A stretch of 64,000 bases of DNA from an uncultured Clostridia bacterium (GCA_947649615.1 CANSSG010000001.1:1-64000), one strand, 5' to 3'. Counted from the stretch's first letter, positions 1 to 8,685 are shown. Program-made: numbers and translations. The notes: generated by a model from the letters alone, not told the origin.

Positions 1-207
1 AGTACCATCGTTAGAACTGTGCGCAGAAGTAAGCACCGGCATCGGCCCACGGCACCGGAGACAAAACAACAAGTCTAAAGGTCGTAGCGCAACTAAACAA
101 CCCCCGCAATAAATGAGGGATTTTTAAACCGCAGGTTTAAATGATTTTTTGGTTACTTTTTGTTCACACAAAAAGTAACCCCAGGGTCCGGGGGTGGGAA
201 CCCCCGG
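1..207 (-). repeat. Partial inverted copy of an interspersed hairpin-bearing repeat
   Basis: The reverse complement of 1-143 aligns at roughly 80% by eye with 18712-18853, so this is a second, inverted copy of the element between ssnA and ygfK; it runs off the left edge. From the inside out it has a palindrome, TTAAACC-GCA-GGTTTAA (124-140), a perfect 13-bp-stem hairpin with loop TCAC (151-180), and an outer GC hairpin CCGGGGG/CCCCCGG (188-207). The other copy has the same order of parts. The stems differ in sequence but remain perfectly paired. I see no protein-coding potential here. Confidence 0.8.
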
Positions 208-231
208 GCCGATTAAAGAAAAATTCATCTA

Positions 232-250
232 TCGCGCCCGAAGGGCGCGA
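232..250. other. GC-rich hairpin just upstream of the oxidoreductase gene
   Basis: A perfect 8-bp stem, TCGCGCCC/GGGCGCGA with loop GAA, sits 11 nt before the GGAGG ribosome binding site of the next gene. It is followed by TAAATTAAA, not a T-run, so on the plus strand it looks more like a leader hairpin than a good terminator. Confidence 0.5.
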
Positions 251-274
251 TAAATTAAATGGAGGACTTCGTCT

Positions 275-1303
275 ATGCTCAAAATTGGCTTGATCGGCTG
301 CGGCGCAATCGGGAAAGATCACTGCCGCAGAATTATCGAAACCGTTCCCGGCGCTACCGTTGTGGCCGTCTGCGATTATGTCGCCGCCGCTGCGGATGAA
401 ACCGCCGCAAAATATGGCATCCGTTCTTTCGGAAACGATTGCAATGGGATGATTGCCGACCCTGAGGTGGAAGCGGTGGTCATTACTTCTATCGACCCCA
501 CTCACCACGACTATGTGATGGAAGTCCTGAAACATGAAAAATGGTGCTTCTGTGAGAAGCCCCTCAGCCAGAACGCTAAGGACTGTGAGGAGATTATTGC
601 CCGCGAACAGGAAATCGGCAAAAGATTGGTCCAGGTGGGCTTTATGCGCCGCTATGACCGGGGATACGCCGAGATGAAACGAATCATCGACTCCGGTGAG
701 CTGGGCGCGCCGCTGCTCATCAAGGCCTGCCACCGGAACGTGGCCCAGGGTCCTGGCTTTAAAACCGAAAACGGCGTTACCAATGTGGCAATCCATGAGC
801 TGGATATTTGCCGGTGGCTGCTGGGGGACGAGTATGAGGATGCCCAATGCGTCCGGGTGCGGCAGTCCGCCCGTTCCAATAAAGGCTACGATAATCCGCA
901 GGTGATGCTGATGCGTACCAAAAAAGGCTGCTTTATCGACGTGGAAGTCCAGGTCGCCGACGGTTACGGCTACGATATCCAGTGCGAGGTGGTCTGCGAA
1001 AATGGCACCGTGAAGCTGCCGGATCCCTATGCCGTGGTGCGGCGCTCCCGCCCCTCTGGGTGGGACAGCGTGAACCCCGCAGAGTCTATGCCGATTATGA
1101 CCGATTGGAAGGAACGGTTTATCGAAGCGTATGACATCGAGTTCTGCCGCTGGGTGCAGTCCATTGAGGCGGGTAAGCTGACAGGGCCTTCCGCATGGGA
1201 CGGCTACGTCGCCTGCGTGGCGGGCGACGCGCTGAACGCTTCCAGAGGAACCAGCCAGTTCCTAAAGGTGGAGACCATCGAAAAACCGGAAATGTACCGC
1301 TGA
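275..1303 (+). CDS. Gfo/Idh/MocA-family NAD(P)-dependent oxidoreductase
   Basis: The 342-residue protein has the usual length and layout of the Gfo/Idh/MocA dehydrogenases. The N-terminus carries a Rossmann nucleotide-binding loop (IGLIGCGAIGKDH, residues 4-16). The family EKP motif appears as CEKPLSQ near residue 92, and GFMRRYD near residue 122 begins the substrate-binding half. Family members oxidise or epimerise polyols and sugars such as myo-inositol; IolG-like inositol 2-dehydrogenase is a reasonable guess, but the substrate cannot be read from the sequence. The ATG at 275 is 9 nt after GGAGG (261-265). The gene stands alone: an intrinsic terminator follows at once, and the next operon has its own promoter. 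A link to the downstream ABC importer is possible but unproven. Confidence 0.85.
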   Translation: MLKIGLIGCGAIGKDHCRRIIETVPGATVVAVCDYVAAAADETAAKYGIRSFGNDCNGMIADPEVEAVVITSIDPTHHDYVMEVLKHEKWCFCEKPLSQNAKDCEEIIAREQEIGKRLVQVGFMRRYDRGYAEMKRIIDSGELGAPLLIKACHRNVAQGPGFKTENGVTNVAIHELDICRWLLGDEYEDAQCVRVRQSARSNKGYDNPQVMLMRTKKGCFIDVEVQVADGYGYDIQCEVVCENGTVKLPDPYAVVRRSRPSGWDSVNPAESMPIMTDWKERFIEAYDIEFCRWVQSIEAGKLTGPSAWDGYVACVAGDALNASRGTSQFLKVETIEKPEMYR

Positions 1304-1313
1304 CAATACGCAA

Positions 1314-1343
1314 ACAGGGCCATTCGCTGGCCCTGTTTTTTTT
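1314..1343 (+). terminator. Intrinsic terminator of the oxidoreductase gene
   Basis: A perfect 9-bp stem, ACAGGGCCA/TGGCCCTGT with loop TTCGC, is followed by an unbroken run of eight T (1336-1343). It lies 10 nt past the stop codon. Confidence 0.92.
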
Positions 1344-1551
1344 GCCCGGCAGGTGGACGGTTCCGCAGCAAGAAGCGCCGGCACGGCCGGCGGTACGAAT
1401 ATTTTACGGAAACATTTGCATAAAATGGAGTGAAACAGAAAAATGCAGGCGAAAAATTTCGGCCAGTTTTTAAGGAATTGTGAATTGTTACAAGTTTGGC
1501 TCGTCACTGGGCTGCAAAACGACGAAAAATTCTTTTTGTTTCGTTTTCTAA

Positions 1552-1580
1552 TTGACGGAAATGCACGAACTTGCTATAAT
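1552..1580 (+). promoter_or_regulatory. Sigma-A promoter of the ABC importer operon
   Basis: TTGACG (1552-1557) and TATAAT (1575-1580) are separated by 17 bp. The predicted transcript starts near 1587, giving a 5' leader of about 130 nt before the GTG start at 1719. The 1304-1718 intergenic region otherwise holds the upstream terminator, an imperfect AT-rich palindrome (1516-1547) and a leader with no riboswitch I recognise. Confidence 0.85.
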
Positions 1581-1718
1581 CTACTTAAAACCAAGTAACG
1601 GAAACGTGTTCGATGAAAGGTGGGAGTGAAAGAAAGTGTTTTCCCGCCGCCCCCTCCCGCGCTTTCCCGGGGACGGCGCCGTGTCCTGCGCAGTTGAAAA
1701 GATGAAAGGAGCAAAGAT

Positions 1719-3539
1719 GTGAAAAGGAAGAGAGAACGCCGGCCGTTCAACAAAACCCGATTGAAAAACCAGATTCTAAACGTGGTCAAAAACCCGTTTA
1801 ATATGATTGTCGCGATCAGTCTGGTGGTCCTGTTCTGCCTGATTGTGATTCCCCTGCTCCAGATGGTCGCTTCCACCTTTACCGTCGCCAAAAGCGAGGC
1901 GAAGCGAATCGGCGACCCCGTGGGCTCGTTTACCCTTTACTATTGGAGATACCTGCTGGTGGGCAAGCTCTCCGGCGCAACCCTGTGGGGTCCGCTGAAG
2001 AACTCCCTGGTGGTGGGTGTCTTTACCGTAATCGTTTCCGTACCCCTTGGCTCCGTGCTGGGCTGGCTGATGGTCCGATCGGACATCCCCGGGAAAAAGC
2101 TGATGGGCATGCTGGTGGTCATCCCCTACATGATCCCCTCCTGGTGTAAGGCGCTGGCCTGGCTGGCCGTGTTCCGCAACAAGACCTCCGGCTCCCTGGG
2201 GTTCCTGGCCGGTCTGGGCATCCCGATCCCCGACTGGCTGGCTTACGGCCCGGTGGCCATCGTCCTTTGTATGTCCCTCCACTATTACGCGTTTTCTTAC
2301 ATACATGTCTCCTCCGCCCTGCGCTCCATTAACTCGGAGCTGGAGGAAATGGGTGAGATCTGCGGCGCCAACAAGGTGCAAATCCTGAAATCCATTACCC
2401 TGCCCCTGGTGCTGCCCAGCATCCTTTCGGCGGTGGTCATGACCTTGAGCAAGTCCATCGGTACCTACGGCGTGGCCGCTAACCTTGGCTCCCGTATCGG
2501 CTACTTTACCTTGGCTACGAAGATGAAGACCTTTATCAACGGCTCTCCCCAGGCGGTGGGCTACGCAATGAGCCTGGTGCTTATCGGGCTGGCGGCGTTG
2601 ATTATCTTTTCCAACCAGCGCATTATCGGCGTTCGGAAATCCTATGCCACCATCGGCGGCAAGGGCGGGCGCTCCAATGAGATGCACCTGGGCGGCGCGA
2701 AAGTCCCCCTTATGATGTTCCTGGTGGTGTTCCTGTTCTTCGCAATGGTCGCCCCCATGTTCGTGCTGGTGATGGAGACCTTCCAGGTCACTACCGGCAA
2801 CGGCTACGGGCCGGACAACCTGACCCTCTATAACTGGATCGGCACCGTGGACGAGGCCCGGACCTACACCAACTACGCCGGCATCTTCAAGAACAAGGAG
2901 TTTGGCAGCGCGGTCTATAATACCATCCGCCTGACCTTCATCGGCTCCATTATCACCGCTTTGTGCGGGCAGTTCTTGGGGTATATCTCTACCCGCGGCC
3001 GCGGCAAGTGGTACGGCTCCGCTACCGAGCAGCTGGTCTTTGTGCCTTACCTGATGAGCGGCGTGGCCTTCTCCTCCATGTATGTGGCAATGTTCTCCCA
3101 GGCCCGCCTGGGCGGGCTGATCCCCTCCCTGTACGGCACCTTTACCCTGATCGTCCTGACCAGCGTGGTCAAGCACTTCCCCTTCGCCAGCCGCTCCGGT
3201 ACCGCGAATATGATGCAGATCGCCGTGGAGCTGGAGGAGGCCGCCGATATCAACGGCGCGAACTTCTGGCAGCGGATGGGCAAAATCGTCCTGCCGCTGG
3301 CGAAAAACGGCTTTATCTCCGGCTTTATGCTGACCTTTATCAGTATCGCCAAGGAGCTGGACCTCATCATCATCATGATGGATAAGCACACACAGACCAT
3401 GTCGTATCTGGCTTTCACTTACTCCCAGGAGGGCTACAACCAGATGGCGGACGCTATCTCCGTGTGCGTACTGCTGTTCATCCTGGTCTGCTATATCATC
3501 GCCAACCGGTTTGGCGCCGATATCGGCAAGGCTTGGTAA
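1719..3539 (+). CDS. ABC importer permease, two fused transmembrane domains
   Basis: This is a 606-residue polytopic protein with about 12 hydrophobic helices in two homologous halves. Each half carries the BPD_transp_1 coupling motif for the ATPase: EEMGEICGANKVQILKSITLPLV near residue 207 and EEAADINGANFWQRMGKIVLPLA near 506. Such fused permeases are typical of FbpB-type (ferric iron) and related thiamine, polyamine or phosphonate importers. The GTG start at 1719 is 8 nt after AAAGGAG, and the N-terminus is very basic (KRKRERR), fitting the positive-inside rule. It is the first gene of an importer operon with the ATPase 40 bp downstream and a lipoprotein binding protein after that. The substrate is not determined by sequence. 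Confidence 0.88.
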   Translation: MKRKRERRPFNKTRLKNQILNVVKNPFNMIVAISLVVLFCLIVIPLLQMVASTFTVAKSEAKRIGDPVGSFTLYYWRYLLVGKLSGATLWGPLKNSLVVGVFTVIVSVPLGSVLGWLMVRSDIPGKKLMGMLVVIPYMIPSWCKALAWLAVFRNKTSGSLGFLAGLGIPIPDWLAYGPVAIVLCMSLHYYAFSYIHVSSALRSINSELEEMGEICGANKVQILKSITLPLVLPSILSAVVMTLSKSIGTYGVAANLGSRIGYFTLATKMKTFINGSPQAVGYAMSLVLIGLAALIIFSNQRIIGVRKSYATIGGKGGRSNEMHLGGAKVPLMMFLVVFLFFAMVAPMFVLVMETFQVTTGNGYGPDNLTLYNWIGTVDEARTYTNYAGIFKNKEFGSAVYNTIRLTFIGSIITALCGQFLGYISTRGRGKWYGSATEQLVFVPYLMSGVAFSSMYVAMFSQARLGGLIPSLYGTFTLIVLTSVVKHFPFASRSGTANMMQIAVELEEAADINGANFWQRMGKIVLPLAKNGFISGFMLTFISIAKELDLIIIMMDKHTQTMSYLAFTYSQEGYNQMADAISVCVLLFILVCYIIANRFGADIGKAW

Positions 3540-3579
3540 ATCCCCGGGACGGTAACTACAGAAAGGAAAGGTTGACACA

Positions 3580-4698
3580 ATGAGCAGAATTGAACTGAAA
3601 CATATTGATAAGTTCTACGGCGACAACCACGTCCTGCGGGACATCAATCTGGTAATCGAGGACGGCGACTTTATGACCCTGCTTGGACCCTCCGGATGCG
3701 GCAAGACCACGACCCTGCGCGTGGTCTCCGGCCTGGAGAAGCCCCAGAACGGCGTGATGACCATCGACGGCGAGGAAATGATCAACGCCGACCTGGCCTT
3801 CTACGCCGAGCCAAGCAAGCGGGGGCTGAACCTGGTGTTCCAGTCCTACGCCCTGTGGCCCCATATGACCGTGCGGGAGAATATCGCCTTCGGTTTGAAA
3901 ATCCAAAAGCTGCCTAAGGACGAGATTGAGAAGCGGCTGAAAGATTCCCTGCGGATGATGCGTATTGAGGAGTACATTGACCGCTATCCCAACGAGCTGT
4001 CCGGCGGCCAGCAGCAGCGTGTGGCAATCGCCCGCGCCGTGGCCTCCAACCCCAAGCTGCTGCTGCTGGATGAGCCGCTGTCCAACCTGGACGCCCGGCT
4101 GCGGATTGACATGCGCTCCGAATTGCAGCGCATCCACAGGGAATTGGGTACCACCATTATCTACGTTACCCACGACCAGGTGGAGGCCCTCACCATGTCC
4201 ACCAAGATCGCCCTGTTCAAGGCCGGTGAGCTGAGCCAGGTGGACGCGCCGATGGACCTGTATATGAACCCCATCGACCTGGAAGCCGCCGACTTCATCG
4301 GCAACCCCCGGATCAACTTCCTGGAGGGTACCGGCAGGTACGAGAACGGCAAGCTGATGGTCAAGTGCGAGCTGAAGGACTACACCTTCGATAAGGCGGA
4401 CATGACCGACGAGAAAATCCCCAACGGCGAGTTCCCCGTGGTGGTGGCCATCCGGCCTGAGCAGGTGCATATTACCCCCGACGCCGAGCCGGGCGCCCTG
4501 CCTGTCAAGGTCTACGCCAACCAGCCCGCAGGCTCCGAGACCCTGGTGTCCCTCCAGGCCGGCAAGAGCGACTTCCTCTCCAAGCAGATCGGGCTGGCCC
4601 AGTACAGCATCGACCAGACCGTGTACGTCCACATCGACCCCAATAAGATCAATATTTACGACGCTAAGAGCACCCGCCTGATTAAGCGGGCCAAGTAA
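3580..4698 (+). CDS. ABC importer ATP-binding protein (FbpC/PotA type)
   Basis: The 372-residue ATPase energises the adjacent permease. The Walker A loop GPSGCGKTT lies at residues 36-44, the signature LSGGQQQR near residue 140, Walker B LLLLDEP near 160, and the switch histidine in YVTHDQ near 197. A C-terminal TOBE-like regulatory extension runs from about residue 245 to the end. Length and layout match the CUT1/FbpC/PotA class. The ATG at 3580 follows AGAAAGGAAAG. The gene sits between permease and binding protein in one operon, with a GC-rich hairpin (4711-4733) after its stop. Confidence 0.92.
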   Translation: MSRIELKHIDKFYGDNHVLRDINLVIEDGDFMTLLGPSGCGKTTTLRVVSGLEKPQNGVMTIDGEEMINADLAFYAEPSKRGLNLVFQSYALWPHMTVRENIAFGLKIQKLPKDEIEKRLKDSLRMMRIEEYIDRYPNELSGGQQQRVAIARAVASNPKLLLLDEPLSNLDARLRIDMRSELQRIHRELGTTIIYVTHDQVEALTMSTKIALFKAGELSQVDAPMDLYMNPIDLEAADFIGNPRINFLEGTGRYENGKLMVKCELKDYTFDKADMTDEKIPNGEFPVVVAIRPEQVHITPDAEPGALPVKVYANQPAGSETLVSLQAGKSDFLSKQIGLAQYSIDQTVYVHIDPNKINIYDAKSTRLIKRAK

Positions 4699-4710
4699 CT
4701 GGTTCCCAAC

Positions 4711-4733
4711 GCCGCCCCCAGGCCGGGGGCGGC
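4711..4733 (+). other. Intercistronic GC hairpin between ATPase and binding protein genes
   Basis: A perfect 9-bp stem, GCCGCCCCC/GGGGGCGGC with loop AGGCC, has no T-run after it. Hairpins in this position often stabilise or partly attenuate importer mRNAs so the binding protein is made in excess. That role is inferred here. Confidence 0.6.
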
Positions 4734-4804
4734 TAGGAAATACAATGCACCGTCCCAGCATAGATAACCGTTCACTTGTATTTTGAAAGGAGAATTGGAT
4801 CACT

Positions 4805-6139
4805 ATGAAAAAGAGCAAGCTTTTGGCTCTCCTGCTGGCTTTGGTCATGCTGCTGAGCCTGGCCGCCTGCGGCGGCGATGGCAAGAAAGGCGACAGCCAG
4901 CCCAGTCAGAGCGGCGACGCGGAACCCGGCAAGGACAATGACGCCGGCGCGCCTGGAGACGACGCCCCTGTCAAGGTGGAGGATTCTGAGTTCTTTGGAC
5001 CCATTTATGACGAGTGGAGCGAAATGACGGACGAGGATCTGTATCAGAAGGCCCTGGAAGAAGTGGCCGACGGCAGCGAGATCAACATTTACGCCACTTC
5101 CTCCAAGATGATGAAGGCAGAGGATGACTTCGAAGAGGCGTATCCTGGGCTGGACATCGTCATTATGGACTTGGATCAGGGCGAAGTGCTGGAAAAATGT
5201 GTGCTGGAAGCCAATTCCGGCAACATTTACGGCGACGTGCTCCAGGCCAAGGACGTGACCGGCGAGGTGTTCTTTGACTACTACGAGGCGGGCTACTGCT
5301 CCGCTTTCTATCCGAAGGATATCGCGGAGAAGGTTGACCCCATGCTGCTGCGTTTCGGTTATCCCCTGTACGCGTCCCAGAGCTTCTGGTACTACAACAC
5401 CGCAGCTTTCCCCGATGGGCAGCCTGTGACGAGCTGGTGGCAGATCATTGAGAAAAATGACGACGGCTCCCAGAAGTACCGCCTGTTCACCAAGGAAATC
5501 GGCACGGAGGAGACCTACCTGGCCCTGTTCGCCAGCTTCATCGTCAACGCCGAGCAGATGGAGCAGGCCTATGAGGACCTGTATGGCAAGCCCCTGGAGT
5601 ACACCTATGACGGCAGCGGCTTCGATTTCGAAGTGCCTGAGAACAACGCCGGCGTGGAATTCATGTGGCGGTTCTCCCAGATGAAGATGACCTTCATCAA
5701 CGACGGCGACGAGCTGGTCAAGGCCGTGGACAACTCCACCAAGGACGATCCCGCCCTGGCGCTGGCCTCCGGCGGCAAGATCGGCAACCGCGACGAGTCC
5801 GGCTACAACATCGCGTGGCTGACCAACCTGACCCCCTACACCGGCCTTGAGAACTGCGAATACATGTACGTGGTGGAAGGCTGCAAGCACCCGGCGGCGG
5901 CCCGCCTGTTCATCCGCTGGATCACCGGCGGCACCGACGGCGAGAGCGGCGGCCTCAAGCCCTTCTCCAAGGAAGGCAACTGGCCCGTCCGAAACGACGT
6001 GGTGGGCGATTGGAACCCCGTTACCCTGGAAGAGTCCGGCGCGGTGGGCGGCGACCTGGCCGCGATCCACGATGTGTTCCTGGACACCCAGGACTTGTGG
6101 ATCTACTGGCTGAGCATCAGCCCCAATACCGTAGGCTGA
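4805..6139 (+). CDS. ABC importer substrate-binding lipoprotein
   Basis: A 444-residue extracellular solute-binding protein anchored as a lipoprotein. It has a basic start, a hydrophobic stretch and a lipobox LAAC with the lipidated Cys at residue 22, then an acidic, Gly/Ser/Pro-rich linker to about residue 60. The mature part resembles family 1 and FbpA/AfuA-like periplasmic-type binding proteins (INIYATSSKMM, then FWYYNTAAFPD near residue 197). It should deliver substrate to the permease/ATPase pair upstream. ATG 4805 is 12 nt after AAAGGAG. A strong hairpin after the stop (6191-6226) closes the operon. Iron, sugar phosphate and polyamine-like ligands all remain possible. Confidence 0.85.
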   Translation: MKKSKLLALLLALVMLLSLAACGGDGKKGDSQPSQSGDAEPGKDNDAGAPGDDAPVKVEDSEFFGPIYDEWSEMTDEDLYQKALEEVADGSEINIYATSSKMMKAEDDFEEAYPGLDIVIMDLDQGEVLEKCVLEANSGNIYGDVLQAKDVTGEVFFDYYEAGYCSAFYPKDIAEKVDPMLLRFGYPLYASQSFWYYNTAAFPDGQPVTSWWQIIEKNDDGSQKYRLFTKEIGTEETYLALFASFIVNAEQMEQAYEDLYGKPLEYTYDGSGFDFEVPENNAGVEFMWRFSQMKMTFINDGDELVKAVDNSTKDDPALALASGGKIGNRDESGYNIAWLTNLTPYTGLENCEYMYVVEGCKHPAAARLFIRWITGGTDGESGGLKPFSKEGNWPVRNDVVGDWNPVTLEESGAVGGDLAAIHDVFLDTQDLWIYWLSISPNTVG

Positions 6140-6190
6140 CAGCGGCTTGACGGACGGCCCGAAAGGGCGTACAATAGCGTGTGTGTTGAA

Positions 6191-6226
6191 GCCCCGCGCG
6201 GCAGGCGGCCGCCTGCCGCGCGGGGC
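6191..6226 (+). terminator. Terminator-like hairpin after the importer operon
   Basis: A very strong 16-bp perfect stem, GCCCCGCGCGGCAGGC against its complement at 6211-6226 with GGCC between. The tail is only GTTGTTATAG, so the T-run is poor, but the position and stem strength fit a terminator. Confidence 0.7.
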
Positions 6227-6296
6227 TGTTGTTATAGTCAAAGCGGCTTTCGCTGAAGGCTTCATAGGCAGGGCCAATATGCAAGGAGGTCCCGGC

Positions 6297-6878
6297 ATGG
6301 ATCAGAATAACAATTTTTACCGCCAGATTGAGGACGCGGAGCGGGAACGCGCCAAAAAAGAGCGCAAGGAAAAATGGGCGAAGCGGGAAAAAAGCTTCTG
6401 GAAAGCGTTCCTCTTTACCGAGGACGGGAAGCCGAAAAGCGGCTTTTTGGTGTATACCTTCTGCCTGAGCCTGGTGTTCGTGCTGCTGCTGATCGGCGCG
6501 TTCAACCTGGCAATCCTGTGGCTGTCGCCGGTGACGGCGGGCTGGCCCGTGTTCGCCGGGAACCTGGTTCAATCTTTGGCCGCAGGCGGCATGGGGGTCC
6601 TGGTGGCGCTGGTCCTGCACCGGATTTTCCGCGACAAGCGGTTAATGCTGGGGTGCTATCTGTGGCTGGCGGTCTATGGAATCCTGATCTGTGGGTCGAT
6701 GGTGTTCATGCTGGGGGACAGGGATGCTTTCGAGGCGTTTTTGCACTTCTTTACTTGGTTTATGGCGGTTCCGGTGCTCTTGGGGCTGGTTGTGACGTAC
6801 CTGCTGTACCGGAAGGATTATGTGCCGCCTAAGCCTGAGGATGAACAGCCTTGGAAAAAGTTTACCCAGAGGCGGTGA
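6297..6878 (+). CDS. Small four-helix membrane protein of unknown function
   Basis: I do not recognise a family. The 193-residue protein starts with about 35 highly charged residues (RERAKKERKEKWAKREK), probably a cytoplasmic coil, then has four hydrophobic segments (about residues 48-70, 80-102, 110-130 and 138-160) and a short charged tail. The start is the ATG at 6297 because AAGGAGGT (6283-6290) is ideally placed; upstream in-frame ATGs lie in or near the importer terminator. Only 4 nt separate its stop from the GTG of the metallo-beta-lactamase gene, so the two are probably co-transcribed. Confidence 0.7.
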   Translation: MDQNNNFYRQIEDAERERAKKERKEKWAKREKSFWKAFLFTEDGKPKSGFLVYTFCLSLVFVLLLIGAFNLAILWLSPVTAGWPVFAGNLVQSLAAGGMGVLVALVLHRIFRDKRLMLGCYLWLAVYGILICGSMVFMLGDRDAFEAFLHFFTWFMAVPVLLGLVVTYLLYRKDYVPPKPEDEQPWKKFTQRR

Positions 6879-6882
6879 GACG

Positions 6883-7827
6883 GTGCTGAAGCTGCACTTT
6901 ATCAACGTGGGCGACGGAGACGCCATATTGCTGGAGGAAACCGCAGAAGGACGGGCCTTCCGCCTGCTGGTGGACGCCGGGAAGGCGGACGTGGGGCCAG
7001 GACCCGGGGGCTGGCGGCGGACGGCGGCGGCTTACCTGCGGGAGCTGGGGATCGCCAGGCTGGACGCGATGGTAATCACCCATCTGCACGAGGACCACTT
7101 CGGCGGGGTTTCCGATGTGTTGGACGCGGTTTCCGTAGGCGTGGCCTACTCCGGTTTTTTCCCCTGTTTGCCCGTTGCGCCCCTGGCGCGGACGGGGGCG
7201 GAGGAAAAAACCGTGAGGGGTCTCATGGACTGCCTGGAGCAGTGGGCGGCTTGTACGGAAAAACTCGCGGGGCGGGGCTGCCGGATGGTCCAGGTGGAGG
7301 AGACGGTTCTGCTGGAGCCTGCGCCGGGGTTGCGGATGGCAATTGCCTGCGGCGACCCGGAGGGCTGCGGGCGGCAGCGGGCGGTCTGGTCGGCGCTGCT
7401 GGCCGGACGGCAGGCGGCGCCGGAACGGGTCTGGTGGTCTTCTAAGTTCCGCAACCCAGGCTCCCTGCGGGTGTCCCTGGATTACGCCGGGCGGCGGGTG
7501 GAACTGGCCGGGGACTGCTACGGCGCGGCCTGGGAGGATCAGGCGGAGCCGTGCGCTATCTTGAAAGCCCCCCACCATGGGGACGGGAAGTCCGTGACGC
7601 CGGAACTGGCGCGGCGGCTGAAGCCGGAGCACACGGTGGTCTCCTGCGGAGAGGAATATGTCCCAAGAAAAGACCGGCCTTCCCTGAGGGCTATTGGATT
7701 GCTGGAGGAGCAGGGGAGCCGGGTTTGGTTTACCGGAGGTTTTGCGCCGGAGGGGAGAATGGCGCGAGGGTGGCCGGCGGTGGTTTTTCAGATTGGCGAG
7801 GACGGGGAAATCGTTTCCCCAGAGTAA
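6883..7827 (+). CDS. Metallo-beta-lactamase-fold hydrolase, ComEC C-terminal type
   Basis: A 314-residue protein opening with LHFINVGDGDAILLE, the strand and turn typical of the ComEC C-terminal hydrolase domain, followed by the metal-binding motif THLHEDHFGG (about residue 66) and a later APHHGD (about 229). Members bind two metal ions and are thought to cut nucleic acid or phosphodiesters. There is no membrane segment or signal peptide, so it is a free cytoplasmic version and not ComEC itself. The GTG at 6883 is preferred because it starts just before the conserved strand and 4 nt after the preceding stop. The exact substrate is unknown. Confidence 0.78.
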   Translation: MLKLHFINVGDGDAILLEETAEGRAFRLLVDAGKADVGPGPGGWRRTAAAYLRELGIARLDAMVITHLHEDHFGGVSDVLDAVSVGVAYSGFFPCLPVAPLARTGAEEKTVRGLMDCLEQWAACTEKLAGRGCRMVQVEETVLLEPAPGLRMAIACGDPEGCGRQRAVWSALLAGRQAAPERVWWSSKFRNPGSLRVSLDYAGRRVELAGDCYGAAWEDQAEPCAILKAPHHGDGKSVTPELARRLKPEHTVVSCGEEYVPRKDRPSLRAIGLLEEQGSRVWFTGGFAPEGRMARGWPAVVFQIGEDGEIVSPE

Positions 7828-7897
7828 TTCTTTTTCGTTTGATTACAGCAAGGAGAGAGTTGATCCCTGTTGGAGCGCATTGCGCTGGGAGGTTTTT

Positions 7898-8656
7898 ATG
7901 ATTACTTCTGTTTTGTTCGACATGGGCGGCACCTTGGAGGACATCTTTGTGGACGCCCAGTCCGAAAGGGCCGCTGTGGAAAAGCTGCGGGACATGCTGG
8001 TCTCTTACGGTTTGGACCCGGCGGTGGAATATGAGGAATTGAAGGAACGGGTGGACGCCGGATGGGTCCGGTATGGGAAGTACCGGGACTCCTGCGACGT
8101 GGAACTGAAGCCTATTCCAATTTGGCGGGATTATGTGCTGGCGGATTTCCACTTCCCGGCGGAGACGCTGGAGCCGCACTGCGAGGAAATCGCCCATATG
8201 TGGGAGGTCACCCACTTCCACCGCGCCCTCCGGCCCCGGGTCAGGGAGATGCTGGAGGGGCTGAAGGGCCTGGGGCTGAAGCTGGGCATTGTCAGCAATA
8301 CCGCGGCGCTGTACCAGGTGTTCGCCGTGCTGAAGGAATACGGCATCCGGGACTACTTCCAGGATGTGACCCTGTCCTCTGTGACCGGGATGCGCAAGCC
8401 TGCGCCGGATATCTTCCGGGTGGCGCTGTGCCAGCTGCAAAGCAGGCCAGAGGAGTGCGTCTATGTGGGGGATACCGTGTCCCGGGATATTACCGGCTCT
8501 AAACGGGCCGGGTTCGCCAAGGCGGTCCAGATTTGCTCGAAGCTCACCCGTGAGAAGGACTGCGGCGTGAAGCGGGAGTTTGAACCGGATATTGTGGTCG
8601 AGGATATCTATGACGTGCTGCCTGTGGTGCGGGAGTTGCTGCTGCCATGCAGCTAA
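7898..8656 (+). CDS. HAD-superfamily hydrolase with a DMGGT motif I
   Basis: A 252-residue haloacid-dehalogenase-like hydrolase. Motif I reads VLFDMGGTLE at residues 5-14, motif II is GIVSNTAA near residue 130, the motif III lysine lies in GMRKPAPDIF near 166, and motif IV is YVGDTVSRDI near 189. An alpha-helical cap of about 90 residues sits between motifs I and II. The second Asp of the usual DxDGT motif, the general acid/base in phosphatases, is Gly here. ATG 7898 follows GGGAGG with 5 nt between; upstream in-frame codons overlap the previous gene and look non-coding. The substrate is unknown. Confidence 0.83.
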   Translation: MITSVLFDMGGTLEDIFVDAQSERAAVEKLRDMLVSYGLDPAVEYEELKERVDAGWVRYGKYRDSCDVELKPIPIWRDYVLADFHFPAETLEPHCEEIAHMWEVTHFHRALRPRVREMLEGLKGLGLKLGIVSNTAALYQVFAVLKEYGIRDYFQDVTLSSVTGMRKPAPDIFRVALCQLQSRPEECVYVGDTVSRDITGSKRAGFAKAVQICSKLTREKDCGVKREFEPDIVVEDIYDVLPVVRELLLPCS

Positions 8657-8685
8657 AAGCGCGTTCGTACATTTTCATAGCTTTA

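Noticed and set aside
1776..3578. A 600-codon open frame antisense to the permease gene
   Set aside because: It mirrors a GC-rich real gene, has repetitive His/Gln/Gly-rich composition and no ribosome binding site. Similar antisense frames at 3556-4884 and 4772-6298 are shadows for the same reasons.
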